A stretch of 64,000 nucleotides of DNA from NCBI GenBank assembly GCA_013397455.1, contig VYZB01000336.1, positions 267,674-331,673 on the forward strand, read 5' to 3'. Of this stretch, positions 44,872 to 56,420 are shown one piece after another (the first letter of the stretch is position 1; each line of letters opens with the position of its first letter). The notes beneath the pieces are model-generated. The model was not told where the DNA came from, did no database searches, and saw nothing but the letters and a program-made list of their open reading frames with translations. This DNA comes from Crotophaga sulcirostris (lineage: Eukaryota > Chordata > Aves > Cuculiformes > Crotophagidae). The position numbers were made by a program, and so were the translations under genes.

Positions 44872-45440
44872 AGAAGACCATCCTTTTTAATTATTTCTGT
44901 TTGAGTAACTTTTGCCCTTTAGATATTTTCAAGGGAAGTAATTTCTAAATGTCTTTATTAATTGTTAAGGGTTTCTTCCACACCCTTTAAAGACAACTGA
45001 ATGATCAGCAACTGGTCTGAGTGCCAGCATATGAATAGCCTAGATTGTGCAGTGTTCACTGCCTATAAATCTAATTTGATGGCTACTTTTCAAATTTATT
45101 ACTGTTTGTCAGTTGCTCCTTTTGGCAAGATATTGTCACAGGCCTCATGAATAATGGATGTAGTTTTCACAGTGTTTTTATGGTATCAACCCATCAAAAA
45201 CCTACCTGGATTTTTGCAAATACCTTGTCAAATATATTAATAAATCTTGTGAGAAACCTATCATCATATATATGGAGAGAGAAATACAAACATATGTTAA
45301 ATGTTGCGTACGTATGGTGAGAAGAATGATTGTAGACTGTCTAACAGTTCAAATGCCAGAAGTTTATTAGCAGGGAGTATTAGACATTCAGTTCAGAGTT
45401 CAGAACTTGAGGACATATTGTAACTGTAGGCTATTCTATT
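44872..45440. other. No recognised feature
   Basis: About 570 bp of AT-rich, single-copy-looking DNA. Confidence 0.45.
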
Positions 45441-45708
45441 TCATAGAATGGTTTGAGTTGGAAAAGACCTTAAAGATCATCCAGTTCCAATATCCTGCCA
45501 TAGATCTTAAAGATCATCCCGTTCCAATCCCCCTGCCATGGGCAGGGGCACCTTCCACTGGATCAGGTTGCGCAAAGCCCCATCCAACTTGGCCTTGAAC
45601 ATCTCCAGGGATCAATGACTTCTCTGAACAACATGTTCCAGTGCCTTACCACCCTTATAAGAAAACATTTCTTCCTAAGATCTCATGTCAATCTCCCCTC
45701 TTTCAGCC
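45441..45708 (-). mobile_element. CR1 3' fragment (tail A) with internal tandem duplication
   Basis: TCATAGAATGGTTTGAG, a doubled 37-bp block, CCATGGGCAGGGGCACC; truncated near TTTCAGCCTAAAGC. Confidence 0.94.
45466..45539 (-). repeat. 37-bp tandem duplication, two copies
   Basis: Copies 45466-45502 and 45503-45539 share CTTAAAGATCATCC, GTTCCAAT and CTGCCAT. A few substitutions separate them. Confidence 0.88.
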
Positions 45709-46158
45709 TAAAGCTGAAATAAAGCTTTTGGCTTTCTTTGTAATGTCCTGCTTTCTCACTCCAACCTCCAAACGCTTTTAAGAGTGTTAGACTCCAATTT
45801 CATAAGAAGATAGGTGTTCACCTCCTGCTTCTAGTTACATCACTGTAATTTTGCATAACTTCATTATCTACAGCATAGCCTTGTACTTGATTCAGCAACA
45901 AGATTCTCCTCCCCTAGAAAAAGGATATTTCAGCATCAGTTTTAGTTGTCACTCTTCCTGTACTGTATGTGGTCCTAACCCATAATTTACATGTGAAAGG
46001 ACAAATGATGTGAGAAGCTGCGTGGGAGACCATGGTGTTTGAACTGCATGCATGTTTATTAATGAGGGACTCCTTTGAAAACCTTTCATAGCCTTGTGCT
46101 GGGGCTGCTAGTCCAGTGATTGAATATAAATGGCTTTGTGTGCTGCTCTCTGCCATTA
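45709..46158. other. No recognised feature
   Basis: About 450 bp between CR1s. Confidence 0.45.
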
Positions 46159-46372
46159 ATCATAGAATCATAGAATGGTTTCGTTTTGTTTGGAAGGGAC
46201 CTCAAAGGCCATCCATTTCCAATCTCCTGCTATGGGCAAGGACCCCTTCCACTGGATCAGGTTACTCAAAGCCTCATACAACTTGGCCTTGAACATTTCC
46301 AGGAAGGGGGCTTCCACAGCTTCTCTGGGAGACCTCTGTCAGTTCCTCACCACACTCATGATTAAGAATGAA
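46159..46372 (-). mobile_element. CR1 3' fragment (tail A)
   Basis: Two clean octamers (AATCATAGAATCATAGAATGG), a small TTTTGTTT insertion after GGTTTCG, and truncation after ACTCATGATTAAG. Confidence 0.94.
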
Positions 46373-46649
46373 ACTTTTAAGCTATTAGAACATGTGGGAG
46401 TTTAAGTCTAACCTCAAAGGGCACACAGTCAATAAAGCCTCAACCAGAGAGTCTCTCTTGGCTTTGTATCTCAGGTTGTGCCAGACTTCCAGCCCTCATA
46501 AACTAGATACACAGGGAGGAGAACATACACATATGTGTGTGACATTACCTGCTCACAACTTGAGCATGCATTGCCCAGGTGGATGCAGGGGCATCCTCTT
46601 CTGCCTGACTGCAAAAGGCTGAAATTCTTTGCTCTTGCATCAAAGAAAT

Positions 46650-46730
46650 ACAGACTGGTTTGACCTGAAATGGACCTTAAAGTCCATCCAGTTCCAACTA
46701 CCCTGCCATGCAGAGGGACCCTGCTAGGAA
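46650..46730 (-). mobile_element. CR1 3' stub, tail lost (tail A group)
   Basis: TGGTTTGACCTGAAATGG, AAAGTCCATCCAGTTCC and CCCTGCCATGCAGAGGG match the inner 3' UTR. Confidence 0.85.
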
Positions 46731-47111
46731 ATTTCTTTAGAAAGTGCATTTCTGTTTTTCAATGAAATCTCTGTGAGGATGAGAAGACAACAATTTTGTT
46801 GTTTCTGTTCAGAGTGTAAATGGTGATGGAACAGTCGTAGTGAGGTGTTTAAGTCCAAGTCCATACGGAGCCATTCTCACCTATCCATTTTATGTTGTTC
46901 AGCACTGTCTGGAAAGATTGATGATACAGGGTCCTCTTCAGCTGGAGGAATACTTGGCAGAAGGTAGTGGAGGTTCCCTGATATGTAAAGTAAAACTCTT
47001 TGATGTTCTATGGGTCCAGAATGTTTCTGAGAGGAAGCATATTCACAGTGTCAGGTCAAAGGTGGCTATGACCAACCCATCATCAGTGTCACTGTGTAGG
47101 AAACAGTGTTA
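46731..47111. other. No recognised feature
   Basis: About 380 bp. A 90-codon open frame (46840-47112, +) has no recognised family. Confidence 0.4.
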
Positions 47112-47171
47112 GATTAAGGGCTGGACTTGAACTTTAAGGTCTTTTCCAACCTACAGGATTCTGTGGTTCAA
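47112..47171 (+). mobile_element. CR1 3' tail stub (tail B)
   Basis: GGGCTGGACTTGAACTTTAAGG, TCTTTTCCAACCTACAGG, ATTCTGTGG. Directly followed by another CR1. Confidence 0.78.
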
Positions 47172-47421
47172 TAGCCTCAAGTTGCCCTGGGGAGGTTTAG
47201 GTTGTATGGTAGAAAAAAATGTCTTTAATGAAAGAGTGGTGGAGCACTGGAAGTGACTGCCCGGGGCAGTGGTGGAGTCTCCATCCCTGGAGGGGTTCAA
47301 AAAGTGTGTAGCTGTGGCACTTTGGAACGTAGTTTAGTAGACATGATGATATTGGGCTGATGGTTGAACTGGATGTTCTTAGAGGTCTTTTCCAACCTTA
47401 ATAATTCAATGATTCTATGAA
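47172..47421 (+). mobile_element. CR1 3' fragment (tail B)
   Basis: GCCTCAAGTTGCCCTGGGG to AATTCAATGATTCTATGA. It abuts the preceding stub, so two 3' ends stand in tandem. Confidence 0.93.
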
Positions 47422-47983
47422 TATGCTGTACCCAAACAGGGGTGAAATGGAACACAAAAATTCAATCACCCGATGCAGGCAGTGAATTTGAGATGCACAA
47501 TGTATAGCAGTTCAGCTGAGTGAAGGATGGTGCTTAAAGTTAAAACAAACTTTGTAACATTATTGATTTGTTTGTCATTTTTAGGAAAGACGCTTCACTA
47601 AGCCTCAATTTCCTCAATTATTCTCCCCTGGGGCCAATAATATTTACCAACTTCATGGAGCTGTTGTAAGACTTGACTAATGTTTGGAAACTGCTATGTA
47701 TATTAGGACAATTAGGTTGGTCAGTGACAAAGGTGCAAGGTTATTACAACCCAGTGATCTTCTATATCATACGGACTCGGGGACAATCTCGTTCTTCTGC
47801 TTGTTTCAGTATTAATGTTTGGGTGGCTTCAACTTATTGCATTTTCTCTCTTCTATAAGACAATTTAGATAGATGTATCATTGCGTAGAGCTCAACTATT
47901 AGAATTTGCATACAAGTCTTGCAGGAAAAAAATTATGAAGCTTTACTTACTTCTATTTCACATTTTCTGGATGTTGTTGTGTA
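47422..47983. other. No recognised feature
   Basis: About 560 bp. No gene seen. Confidence 0.45.
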
Positions 47984-48700
47984 GAATCATAGAATGGTTT
48001 GAATTGCAAGGGACGTTAAAGCCCATCCCGTTCCAACACCCCTGCCATGGGCAAGGACACCTTCCACTGCATCAGGTTGCTCAAAGGCCCATCCAACCAG
48101 GCCTTGAACACCTCCATGGATGGGGCAGTCAGCACTTCTCTGGGCAACCTGTGCCAGTGCCTCAACACCCTCTCAGAAAAATATTTCTCTGTAAGATCTC
48201 ATTTCAATCTTACCTCTTTCATCTTCAAATCATTTCCCTCATCCTATCCCTCCACTCCCTGATCAAGAGCACCTCCCCAGCTTTCCTAGAACCCCTTCAG
48301 GCTGCTCTAAGCTCTCCCTGGATCCTTCTCTTCTCCAGGTTGAACAACCCCAACTCTCTCAACCTGTCCTCATAGCAAAGGTGCTCCAGCCCTTGGATCA
48401 TCTTCACCCCCCTCATATGGACTCACTCCAATAGATCTATATCCTTCTTGTGCTGAGGACTCCAGAACTGAAAGCAAGGCTCAAGGTGGGGTATCACCAC
48501 ACTAGAGCAGAGGGCCAGAATCCCTCCCTTGCCCTCCGGGCCACACTGTTTTGCATGCAGCCCTGGATACAGCTGTCTTTCTAGATTGCGACTGCCCATT
48601 GCTGTCTCATGTTGAACTTCCAGTCAAGCAGCACCCCAAGTCTTTCTCTTCAGACCTACTCCTAATCCATTGAATCCATCTCTCCTGAGAATGAGAATGT
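47984..48700 (-). mobile_element. CR1 fragment, tail A into ORF2
   Basis: Among the longest tail-A copies. From the tail (GTAGAATCATAGAATGG) through CCATGGGCAAGGACACC, the LFSLEK block and the GGCCACACTGTTTTGCATGC region, to AGCACCCCAAGTCTTTCTC, which lies well inside ORF2. The complement's coding is broken. Confidence 0.94.
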
Positions 48701-49225
48701 TTTCTTGTTTCCCTGAATATTTGCTTTCGATACTTATTTTCTACTTGTCTTGTGCTGTTTCCATGTCTTGAATTCATTCAGGTCCTGAGCAGCATAGGGG
48801 AATTCACAGACTCACTCTAATGCCCTCACAGTATGACACAATGAACATACTATCCTTTTTCCTCATTTGTTCCGCCTTTTATTTTGCAAATGGGAATGGT
48901 GATTGTTCTAAACAATAGGAAATTAAACAACAAATAGAACATCATTTAGATACATGCAGCGAAACTCAGCTTAGGGCCATCTGTTAAGAACAACTTAAGT
49001 TTTAACTCCCTAGAAGAAGATAAATCTACAAGTTTCTTAATTCTGCCTTTGCACTTCTTGAGACAAAACTAGGAAGTGACTGTTAAAAGGTTTTAAAATT
49101 TCTCTATGCTGTTGCTGTTTTTTCTATTGAGACAATCGTTTTAGTGTTAATTGGATGGCACAGGAATTTAATAGCATGTCCTCTGCTCTCCCCAGTATCA
49201 CTGAATTAAAGTACAAATAGTATGA
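48701..49225. other. Single-copy sequence
   Basis: About 525 bp. 49120-49210 (TTCTATTGAGACAATCG, TTTTAGTGTTAATTGGATGG) resembles conserved non-coding DNA but is short. Confidence 0.4.
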
Positions 49226-49290
49226 GATTTATGGTTGGACTCAATGATCTTAAAGGTCTTCTCCAACCTAAAAGACTCTGATTCTGTGAA
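49226..49290 (+). mobile_element. CR1 3' tail stub (tail B)
   Basis: GGTTGGACTCAATGATC, TTAAAGGTCTTCTCCAACC, GACTCTGATTCTGTG. Confidence 0.88.
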
Positions 49291-49545
49291 ATAGTAGTAT
49301 CTAAAACTTGAAATGCGTGGTCTTCTCTTGTGCAATGCTAGAGAGAAACAAGGAAATGCCTAGAATTACCATGTGCGTTTGGGTAAAGTGTGGCAATATG
49401 GAATGAAATTGAACGATAAGATCCCTACATGCAGAGATACAGCTGCATATCTGAAAAACTGAAATTTTTATTATCTGCAGGAATCAAATTACTTCCTGCT
49501 GCCTGGCCAGAAAGTTATGTTTGGGGTCATCATTTGCCTTCTAGG

Positions 49546-50128
49546 TAGCATCAAAAGAAGCATGGCCAGCAGGGTGAGGGAAGAGATTCTCCCGCTCTAA
49601 GCCACTCTTGTCAGACCCCACCTGGACTTCTTCGTCCAGTTCCAGAACCCCCGGCATAAGAAGGGTATGGAACTGTTGGAATGGGTCCAGAGAAGGCCAT
49701 GAAGATGATCGGAGGGCTGAAGCACTTCTGCTAGGAGGACAGGCTGAAAGAGTTGTTCAATTGTCCAGCCTGGAGAAGGGAAGACCTTAGAGTAGCCTTC
49801 CAGTACATGAAGGAGGCTGCAGAAAAGCTGGGGAGGGACTTTATACAAGGGCCTGTAGTGACAGGATGAGGAGGAAATGGCTTTAAATTGGAAGGAGGAA
49901 GATTTAGATTAGGCATTAGGAAGAAATCCTTCATGATAAGGGCTGTGAAGCACTGGCACAGGTTATCCAGAGTACCTACAGATGCCCCCTCCCTGGAAGC
50001 GTTCAAGGCCGAATTGGATTGGGCTTTGAGCAACCTGATCTAGTGGAAAGTGTCCCTGCCCATGGACAGGGAGTTGTAACTGTATGGTCTTTAATGTCGC
50101 TTCCAACCTGAACCATTCTATGATTCTA
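49546..50128 (+). mobile_element. CR1 fragment, ORF2 C-terminus through tail A
   Basis: CATCAAAAGAAGCATGGCC (the ASRxREEIL block), CAGACCCCACCTGGACTTC, GGTCCAGAGAAGGCCATG; then the 3' UTR to CATTCTATGATTCTAATG. Coding is frame-broken. Confidence 0.95.
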
Positions 50129-50360
50129 ATGCTGATCACAGTCCACTGCCATATTCAACAGTCTCATATCATGTTTAAGCAAAGCTGACTCAAGCAGGCT
50201 GTATTAAACTAAGCTAATAAAGTGTTCAGTTCATGTCAGTTCATCATTTGCTGATAGTAAAATCTGATGTATTTTAGAGTCAATATCAAGTACAGTTTTT
50301 CTTTCTTTATGCAGCATTTAGTTGCCATAAGATATCTCCAAATGAAGTTAATTGTCAGGC

Positions 50361-50410
50361 TCTCAAAGACATCACAAAGGTCATTTCCAACCAAACAGTT
50401 CTATGATTCA
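50361..50410 (+). mobile_element. CR1 3' tail stub (tail B)
   Basis: CTCAAAGACATCACAAAGG, TCATTTCCAACC, TTCTATGATTC. Only about 50 bp. Confidence 0.75.
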
Positions 50411-50418
50411 ATAAGACA

Positions 50419-50513
50419 AGCAGATGAGGGCTCAGGAATATGGTTTAGTCTTGGATGGGTATGGTTAGACTCAATCTCAAAGGTCTTTTCAAACTAAATG
50501 GTTCTGTGATTCT
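50419..50513 (+). mobile_element. CR1 3' stub (tail B) with 8-bp flanking repeats
   Basis: CAGGAATATGGTTTAGTC, GGTATGGTTAGACTC, GTCTTTTCAAACTAAATGG, TTCTGTGATTC. Flanked by ATAAGACA at 50411-50418 and 50514-50521, which may be its target duplication. Confidence 0.85.
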
Positions 50514-50730
50514 ATAAGACATAGAGATTTTCCTACATGGATATATTATTCCTCAGGGAACTAGGCGTTTTTAGAGTTTACCAGGACCTCGCTGTAGGTT
50601 AAATCTTATAGCAAAATAAACTTCTAGTGTTCTTTATAATAGCTGACAGAAAACACACTGCATAAACATTCAGTAGATTTTTTACTAAGCGCACATTTGC
50701 ATAGTTGTGTATTGTGCTTATGGATATTTT

Positions 50731-51184
50731 CATAGAATCATGGAATAGTTTGGGTTGGAAGGAACCTCAAAGTAAACCCATCCAGTTCCAGCACCCCTGC
50801 CACGGGCAGGGACATCTTCCACTGCATCAGGTTGCTCAAAGCCCCATTCAAACTGTCCTGGAACACCTCCAGGCACTGGGGCAACCACGACTTCTCTGAG
50901 CAACTTGTGCCAGTGCCTCACTACCCTCACAGGAAAACACTTCTTCCTAAGATCTTATCTCAGTCTTCCCTCTCTCAGCTTCAAATCATTCCCCATTGTC
51001 CTATCCCTGCACTCCATGATCAAGAACCCCTTCGCAGCTTTCCTGTAGCCCTTTTCAGTACTGGAAGGCTGCTCTGAGATCTCCCCTGACCCTTCTCTTC
51101 TCCAGTCTGAACAAGCCCAACTGTCTCAACCTGGCCTCATAGCAACCCTTGGATCATCTTCATGGTCCTCCTTTCGACTCAACT
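50731..51184 (-). mobile_element. CR1 3' fragment with ORF2 end (tail A)
   Basis: CATAGAATCATGGAATAG, a TAAACC insertion after CCTCAAAG, GGGCAGGGACATCTTCC; runs to CTTGGATCATCTTCATGG. Confidence 0.95.
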
Positions 51185-52318
51185 TTGTCTTTAGTCATTT
51201 TTTTTTAGTCCTTTCATGAAGCATTTTAACTATCTGGAAATGCTGTTTCTTTGCACTATAAAACAATAATACTATTTCAGTCACATCCCAGGCTCATAGG
51301 TTTAGAGCTTTTCATGAAGAGTAGAAAAAAGAGTGCCCTTAGAATGTACAGTTGAGAGAAATAGGTGAGATCCCTTCAAACCTCTCAAACCACTTTTTTC
51401 TGCTAATCTAGAAACATACATAGGAAATCTCCCAACCTCTGAGCAATAAGGGATTTTCGTTTTCTTTTGTTCAAAGCCATGGAAGAATCACTCAAACCAG
51501 GAGAAAAAAATCAATGTATCCAGTCAGTACTGGTGTCTTGAAAAATTTAGACTGCTATGGTCTTAACCTGTGGGGTGAAGCCAAGGATGGATATAGAAAA
51601 AGGATTCTTATAGAATAATACTCTGCGGTTGTGTAGAAGGGAGAGATTTTTATTCAGCTTAGGTGCTGTGCTTTTTTCAATTGTTATGGTGCTACTTAAG
51701 GCTCGGAAGAGATAACAGCGTCTTATATTTTGACATGGAAAGTAGGATGCATGTGGTATTATGCAAATTACCAGACAACTGAATTATCTATCGAAATGCC
51801 AAGTCCTTTGCTAAGTACAGCTCTGTAAATGCCATTGGCATCCTGTTTTAAAGGGATCCCTGCTGTGATCTCTGAAGCAGTAAGAGTAGAAAAATTCAAA
51901 TTGTGTGTTCTCAGGCTGAATAAATGTCAATTCCCAGGGTTTCGGTTATATATCCAAAGGCACTCGAGTGGTTAAATGACCATGTCTATTGATAACTAAG
52001 AGATTTTAATATTAGCCAAGGGAGGCATTTTTCAAACCCTTCTGGGATTCAGAACAGGCTTTCAAATACATTTACTTTTGTGCTTAAATAGTTTTGAGTA
52101 AAAGTGTTACCTTAGCCATCCTGCTAGGAAAGCTTTTATCACATCTAAATACGGTGTCAGTCTTTGAAGACTTGGGGGGAACGTGAAATGTGCCTCACTT
52201 AGAAACAAAAATACCAGTGCCCTCCATGAAACCCACACGAAACAAAAAACAGAGGCACCCAGGATCTCTGTGAAGATTTACAAACCAGAAGTTTCCAGGG
52301 TAAGTTTAGCTTTAAACT
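51185..52318. other. Single-copy region, part conserved-element-like
   Basis: About 1.1 kb with no repeat. 51690-51880 includes an octamer-type ATGCAAAT at 51761-51768 within GGTATTATGCAAATTACC. No coding exon is recognised. Confidence 0.4.
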
Positions 52319-52837
52319 CCAGTATCTGGAGTCCTGAATTCAGTTCTGGGCCTCTCAGCACAGGAAGAACATGGAACTGCTGGAGTGAGTCCAGAGGAGG
52401 CCACAGAGATGATCTGAGGGCTGGAGCACCTCCCATGACAGGCTGAGCGAGTTGAGATTGTTCAGCCTGGAGAAGAGAAGATTCCGGGGAGAACTTGGAG
52501 CAACCTTCTATTACTGAAAGGGGTTACAGAAAAGCTGGGGGAGGAACCCTTGATCAGGGAGTGCAGGAATATGACAAGGGGAACAGTTTGAAACTGAAAG
52601 AAGGGAGATTGAGATGAGATCTTAGGAGGAAATATTTTCCTGCGATGATGGTGAGGCACTGGCACAGGTTACCCAGAGAAGTGGTGACTACCCCTTCCCT
52701 GGAGATGTTCCAGGCTGGGTTAGATGGGGCTTTGAGCAACCTGGTGCAGTGGGAGCTGTCCCTGTTGTTGGAACTATTTTGGAACTGGATGGACTTTAAG
52801 GTCCATTCCGACGGAAACCATTTTCTGATCCTATGAT
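52319..52837 (+). mobile_element. CR1 3' fragment with ORF2 C-terminus (tail A)
   Basis: Starts in the EFSSGPLSTGRTWNCW shifted-frame version of the VQFWAxxHRKNMELL block, then GGTTACAGAAAAGCTGGGG and TGATCAGGGAGTGCAGG. The tail is worn (CTGATCCTATGATT). Confidence 0.95.
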
Positions 52838-54278
52838 TTTTTTTCTTTATCTTTTAGATAATTAAACCGTCTTAAAGTGAAAATTTGCAATGTAAATATT
52901 AAGCTGCTTTTTATTTTGTTTTTTTGGTGTTTACTAATAAATTTTTACAAAAACTGTTCACCATGACACCCTTGGGTTAGTGCTGTACTTAATTTTTCCT
53001 TCTGGTATTTTGGAAAGAATCCTTTTTTGTGTTATCTTTATTTATGTAACTATGAATAAAATCCCATTGTTGCAATTTTGGGGCTGTACATCATTAAACT
53101 TTTATTAGATGATTATTGCTGACTGGAGTTTGATAAAATATTGAACTAATCAGGTCGATTTAATATCAAAATGCAATTCTGTGTATAGGGCTTTCTGGAA
53201 CATCATACAACATAAATTATGCGTACAGTTTCCACCTCAGTCATTTTTCCAGGATAGCACCATCTTGTTTCCTTCTGTGTTTTTTGGGTAACTGCTACAG
53301 AAAGAAAGAAAATGAGGGTGCGAGGGAAGGAACAGGAAAGAAATTAAAAGCTAGTTGCAAAGAAACCTCTGTACAATACAAGACACTTCAGTTGAGCGCT
53401 TTCTTCAAGTGATTCCCATGAGACACCCACTAAAACCAGTCGAGCTGTGATGTATAGTTATACATATGCAGTTCCAAGTATTTCAACCTGTATTTTCAAC
53501 TTACAAATCTTTTGCTTATCATTTTCCTGGGGATTGCATGCATTCCTGCACAATTTCCTTTTCTGTAGGTTGTGCTGCTTGAAGATGATGGATATGTGCC
53601 CAGGGATCTGTTAAATGCTCTCCTCTCCTGAAACCAGTTGCCCATTACTGACTGGCCCAAGCTTTGCATTTCCTCTGCCTCATAAATGCAATCAACCTTT
53701 CTGTAGTTGAGGGAAAAATTATGGTGAGAATTTTTACTAAAGGTAATAGCTGAAATGTTTCACTTCCAAGTAGACAGATTAACTTTGTCTTGCACCAAAG
53801 AAAAAGATCTCAGGAAACCTTCCCCCCGGCCCTTCCTTTATAATATTAGGGGAAACATTGGCTTAATAGGGTTTTTAGTCACTGTTTCACATGTGATCAT
53901 GCTCCAGGTTGTTAAATCTTGATGGAAGGTAAGATTTGTCATGAAATCTCAAAGAGTTGTTCCATCTGGGACACTCTCTAGAAAGTAATCCAGGGCATCT
54001 GTACCCTGGTTTGGTGCAAAATAGGAAGACATGAGCAACAGAGAACATAATATTTGAATATTCTCATCTGAATGCTGCCCTGGTTTTGAGGATACTGAGA
54101 TGGGATGGCTTAATTTTAAATTTTAGTGATTTATATTTTGCAGTGTCTTGGGTTTTTTGTTTTGGTTTGGTTTGATTTTTTTTGTTGGTGGTGGTGGTTT
54201 TTTTTAAGGTATCACTTCTTGAGGAAAAGTATACCTTTTCCCTCTGGCAGCTTTGAGGGAAGGAGGGAAAGATCAAAG
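52838..54278. other. Long single-copy stretch
   Basis: About 1.4 kb of AT-rich DNA. 52840-53110 is especially T-rich. The G/T tract at 54150-54207 lies near its right end. No gene is supported. Confidence 0.45.
54150..54207. repeat. G/T low-complexity tract
   Basis: GGGTTTTTTGTTTTGG, then GGTTTGATTTTTTTTG and GGTGGTGGTGG. Simple-sequence expansion. Confidence 0.88.
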
Positions 54279-54720
54279 AATCATAGAACAGTTTGGGTTT
54301 GAAGAAGACCTTAAAACCCATCCAGATCCACATCCCTGCCATGGGCAGGGACAATTTTCACTGCATCAGGCTACTCAAAGTCCCATCCAACCTGACCTTG
54401 AACACTTCCAGGGATGGGCCAGCCATCGCTTCTCTGGGCAACCTGTACCAGTACCTCATGACCCTCACAGGAAAATATTTCTTCCTAATATCACACCTAA
54501 ATCTCCCCCATTTCAGTTCCATTCCCCCTTGTCCTATCTCTGCAATCCCTGATCAAGACCCCTTCCCCAGCTTTCCAGGAGCCCCTTTCAGTACAGGAAG
54601 ACTGCTCTATTGTCTCCTCAGAGCCTTTTCTTCTCCAGGCTGAACAACCCCGACTCTTTCAGCCTGTCCTTGTGTAGTTGATGCTCCAGGCCTTGGATCA
54701 TCTCCATGGCCTCCTCAGAG
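54279..54720 (-). mobile_element. CR1 3' fragment with ORF2 end (tail A)
   Basis: AAAGAATCATAGAACAG, CCATGGGCAGGGAC, CTGATCAAGACCCCTTCC; truncated after TCATCTCCATGGCCTCC. Confidence 0.95.
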
Positions 54721-55542
54721 ATATACATGCCTCTTTGTGCATAGCAAGGTACCCTTTCTGAGTCTTGGAGGCAGTCATCTCCAATAATCTTTCAAACAGA
54801 CGCTGGCTTGATACTGCAGGTGATGTTGTTCTGGGTCTATGGGGATTCACCTCCTCAACATCACAGTGCTGATTCCGGGCTGGAGACAAAGTGAGATGGC
54901 TACCAGTATCACAGATGGAGAGAACGACAGAAGTGTTTCAGGAGATATAAGAGCCTATTGCCAAACCTGCCTGCATGCTGCATCTGGAAAAAGGACTTGG
55001 GATGGTGCATGAGTTTGGGAAGCCTTATTGAAATTCCTATCTCAGGCAAATTCAGATTTAGCATCCTTTAAAAAGAAAACAAGTCCTGCTTCTATCCAAT
55101 ATTAACAATGATGTCTTTACTAGTACTGTGTACTTAATAGGGGGTTATAATCACTTTGTGATGGGTTTCGGTTTTTTTTTGGAGAGCTACGAGCCTGATG
55201 TTTGGCTTGGCAAAAAAGTCTACAGTGGACTTTTTCCAATTTTCAATGACTTGAGAGGCAAAATGGTGACAAAAAAAGGAGAAAGTGCCAGAAACAAGTG
55301 AGTTCATAAACCTAATGCTTGAAGACAACATTGGGAACTAATAACTGGAAGATAAAGTGAGGCAAATTAAAATAATAAGCAAGTTAGACACTTTAGTGAG
55401 GCTCACTATACACAGGAACAGTTGCCATGCTCTCTTAACACCTGCTTCTTTTCTTGTTCAATATTCTTGGTTCAAAGACAAGTTTTTGCATTAATGAATC
55501 ACTAATTGGATGGTGTTTGCTCAACAGTTGAGCAGATGAGAA
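54721..55542. other. No recognised feature
   Basis: About 820 bp of unique-looking DNA. No gene seen. Confidence 0.45.
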
Positions 55543-55665
55543 GATCATAGAATCATGGAATGGTTTGGGTTGAAAGGGACCTTAAAGCCCATCCAGTTCT
55601 GCTCCCCCTCCCATGGACAGGATCATGTCCCACTGATCAGGTTGCTCAAAGCCCCATGCAACCGT
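55543..55665 (-). mobile_element. CR1 3' stub (tail A)
   Basis: GATCATAGAATCATGGAATGG to AAAGCCCCATGCAACC. Confidence 0.94.
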
Positions 55666-55806
55666 CTCATCAAGCCTTAGGGTTTGAGTGGTATCACAAC
55701 TACTAAATGCACTTTTTAACAAGAAATACTGCATACTTTAACATATTTAGCTGTAGATTTCTTCCTAGGATTTACAGATTCACTAGGAATATACACAGGT
55801 CAAAAA

Positions 55807-56420
55807 GATCATAGAATCATAGAGTAGTTTGAGTTGGAAGGGTCCTTAAAGATCACCCAGTTCCACAGCATCCTCCATGGGCAGGAACACCTTCCACTGG
55901 ATCAGGTTACTCAGAGCTCCATCCAACCAGGCCTTGAATGTTTCTAGGGATGGCTCATCTACCATCTCTCTGGCCAACTCATGCCAGTGCTTCACCACCC
56001 TCAATGTGAAAAATTTCTTCCTAATATCTGGTCTAAACTTCTTCTCTTTACCACCCTGCCTTTTGCTTCAAGCCTTGTTAAAAAGTTTTTCTCCATCTTT
56101 CTTATAAGCCCCCTTTAAGCATTGAAAGGCTGCAATAGGTCTCCTGGGAGCCTTCTCTTGTCTGAGCTGAACAACCCCAACTCTCTCAGCCGGTCTTTAT
56201 AGGGGAAGTTCTCCAGGCCTCTGATGAATTTTGTGACCTCCTCTGGACCCACTCTAACAGGTCCATGTTCTTCCTGTGCTGAAGACTCCAGAATGAAATG
56301 CAGGGCTCTTGGTGAGGTCTCACCAGAGCAGAGTAGAGGGATAGAATGACCTCTCTCACCCTGCTGGTCATGATTTTTGGGATGCAGCCCAGGATATGGT
56401 TGGCCTTCTTTCCAAAGGAT
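55807..56420 (-). mobile_element. CR1 fragment, tail A into ORF2
   Basis: GATCATAGAATCATAGAGTAG to GGATATGGTTGGCCTTC. The complement encodes [33 protein letters not shown] and, upstream, [20 protein letters not shown], recognisable ORF2 C-terminal blocks in two frames. Confidence 0.95.

Noticed and set aside
54721..54960. Weak similarity to 60960-61170 (shared GGGGAT-CACCTC words)
   Set aside because: The matches are short and do not extend in register; probably chance.
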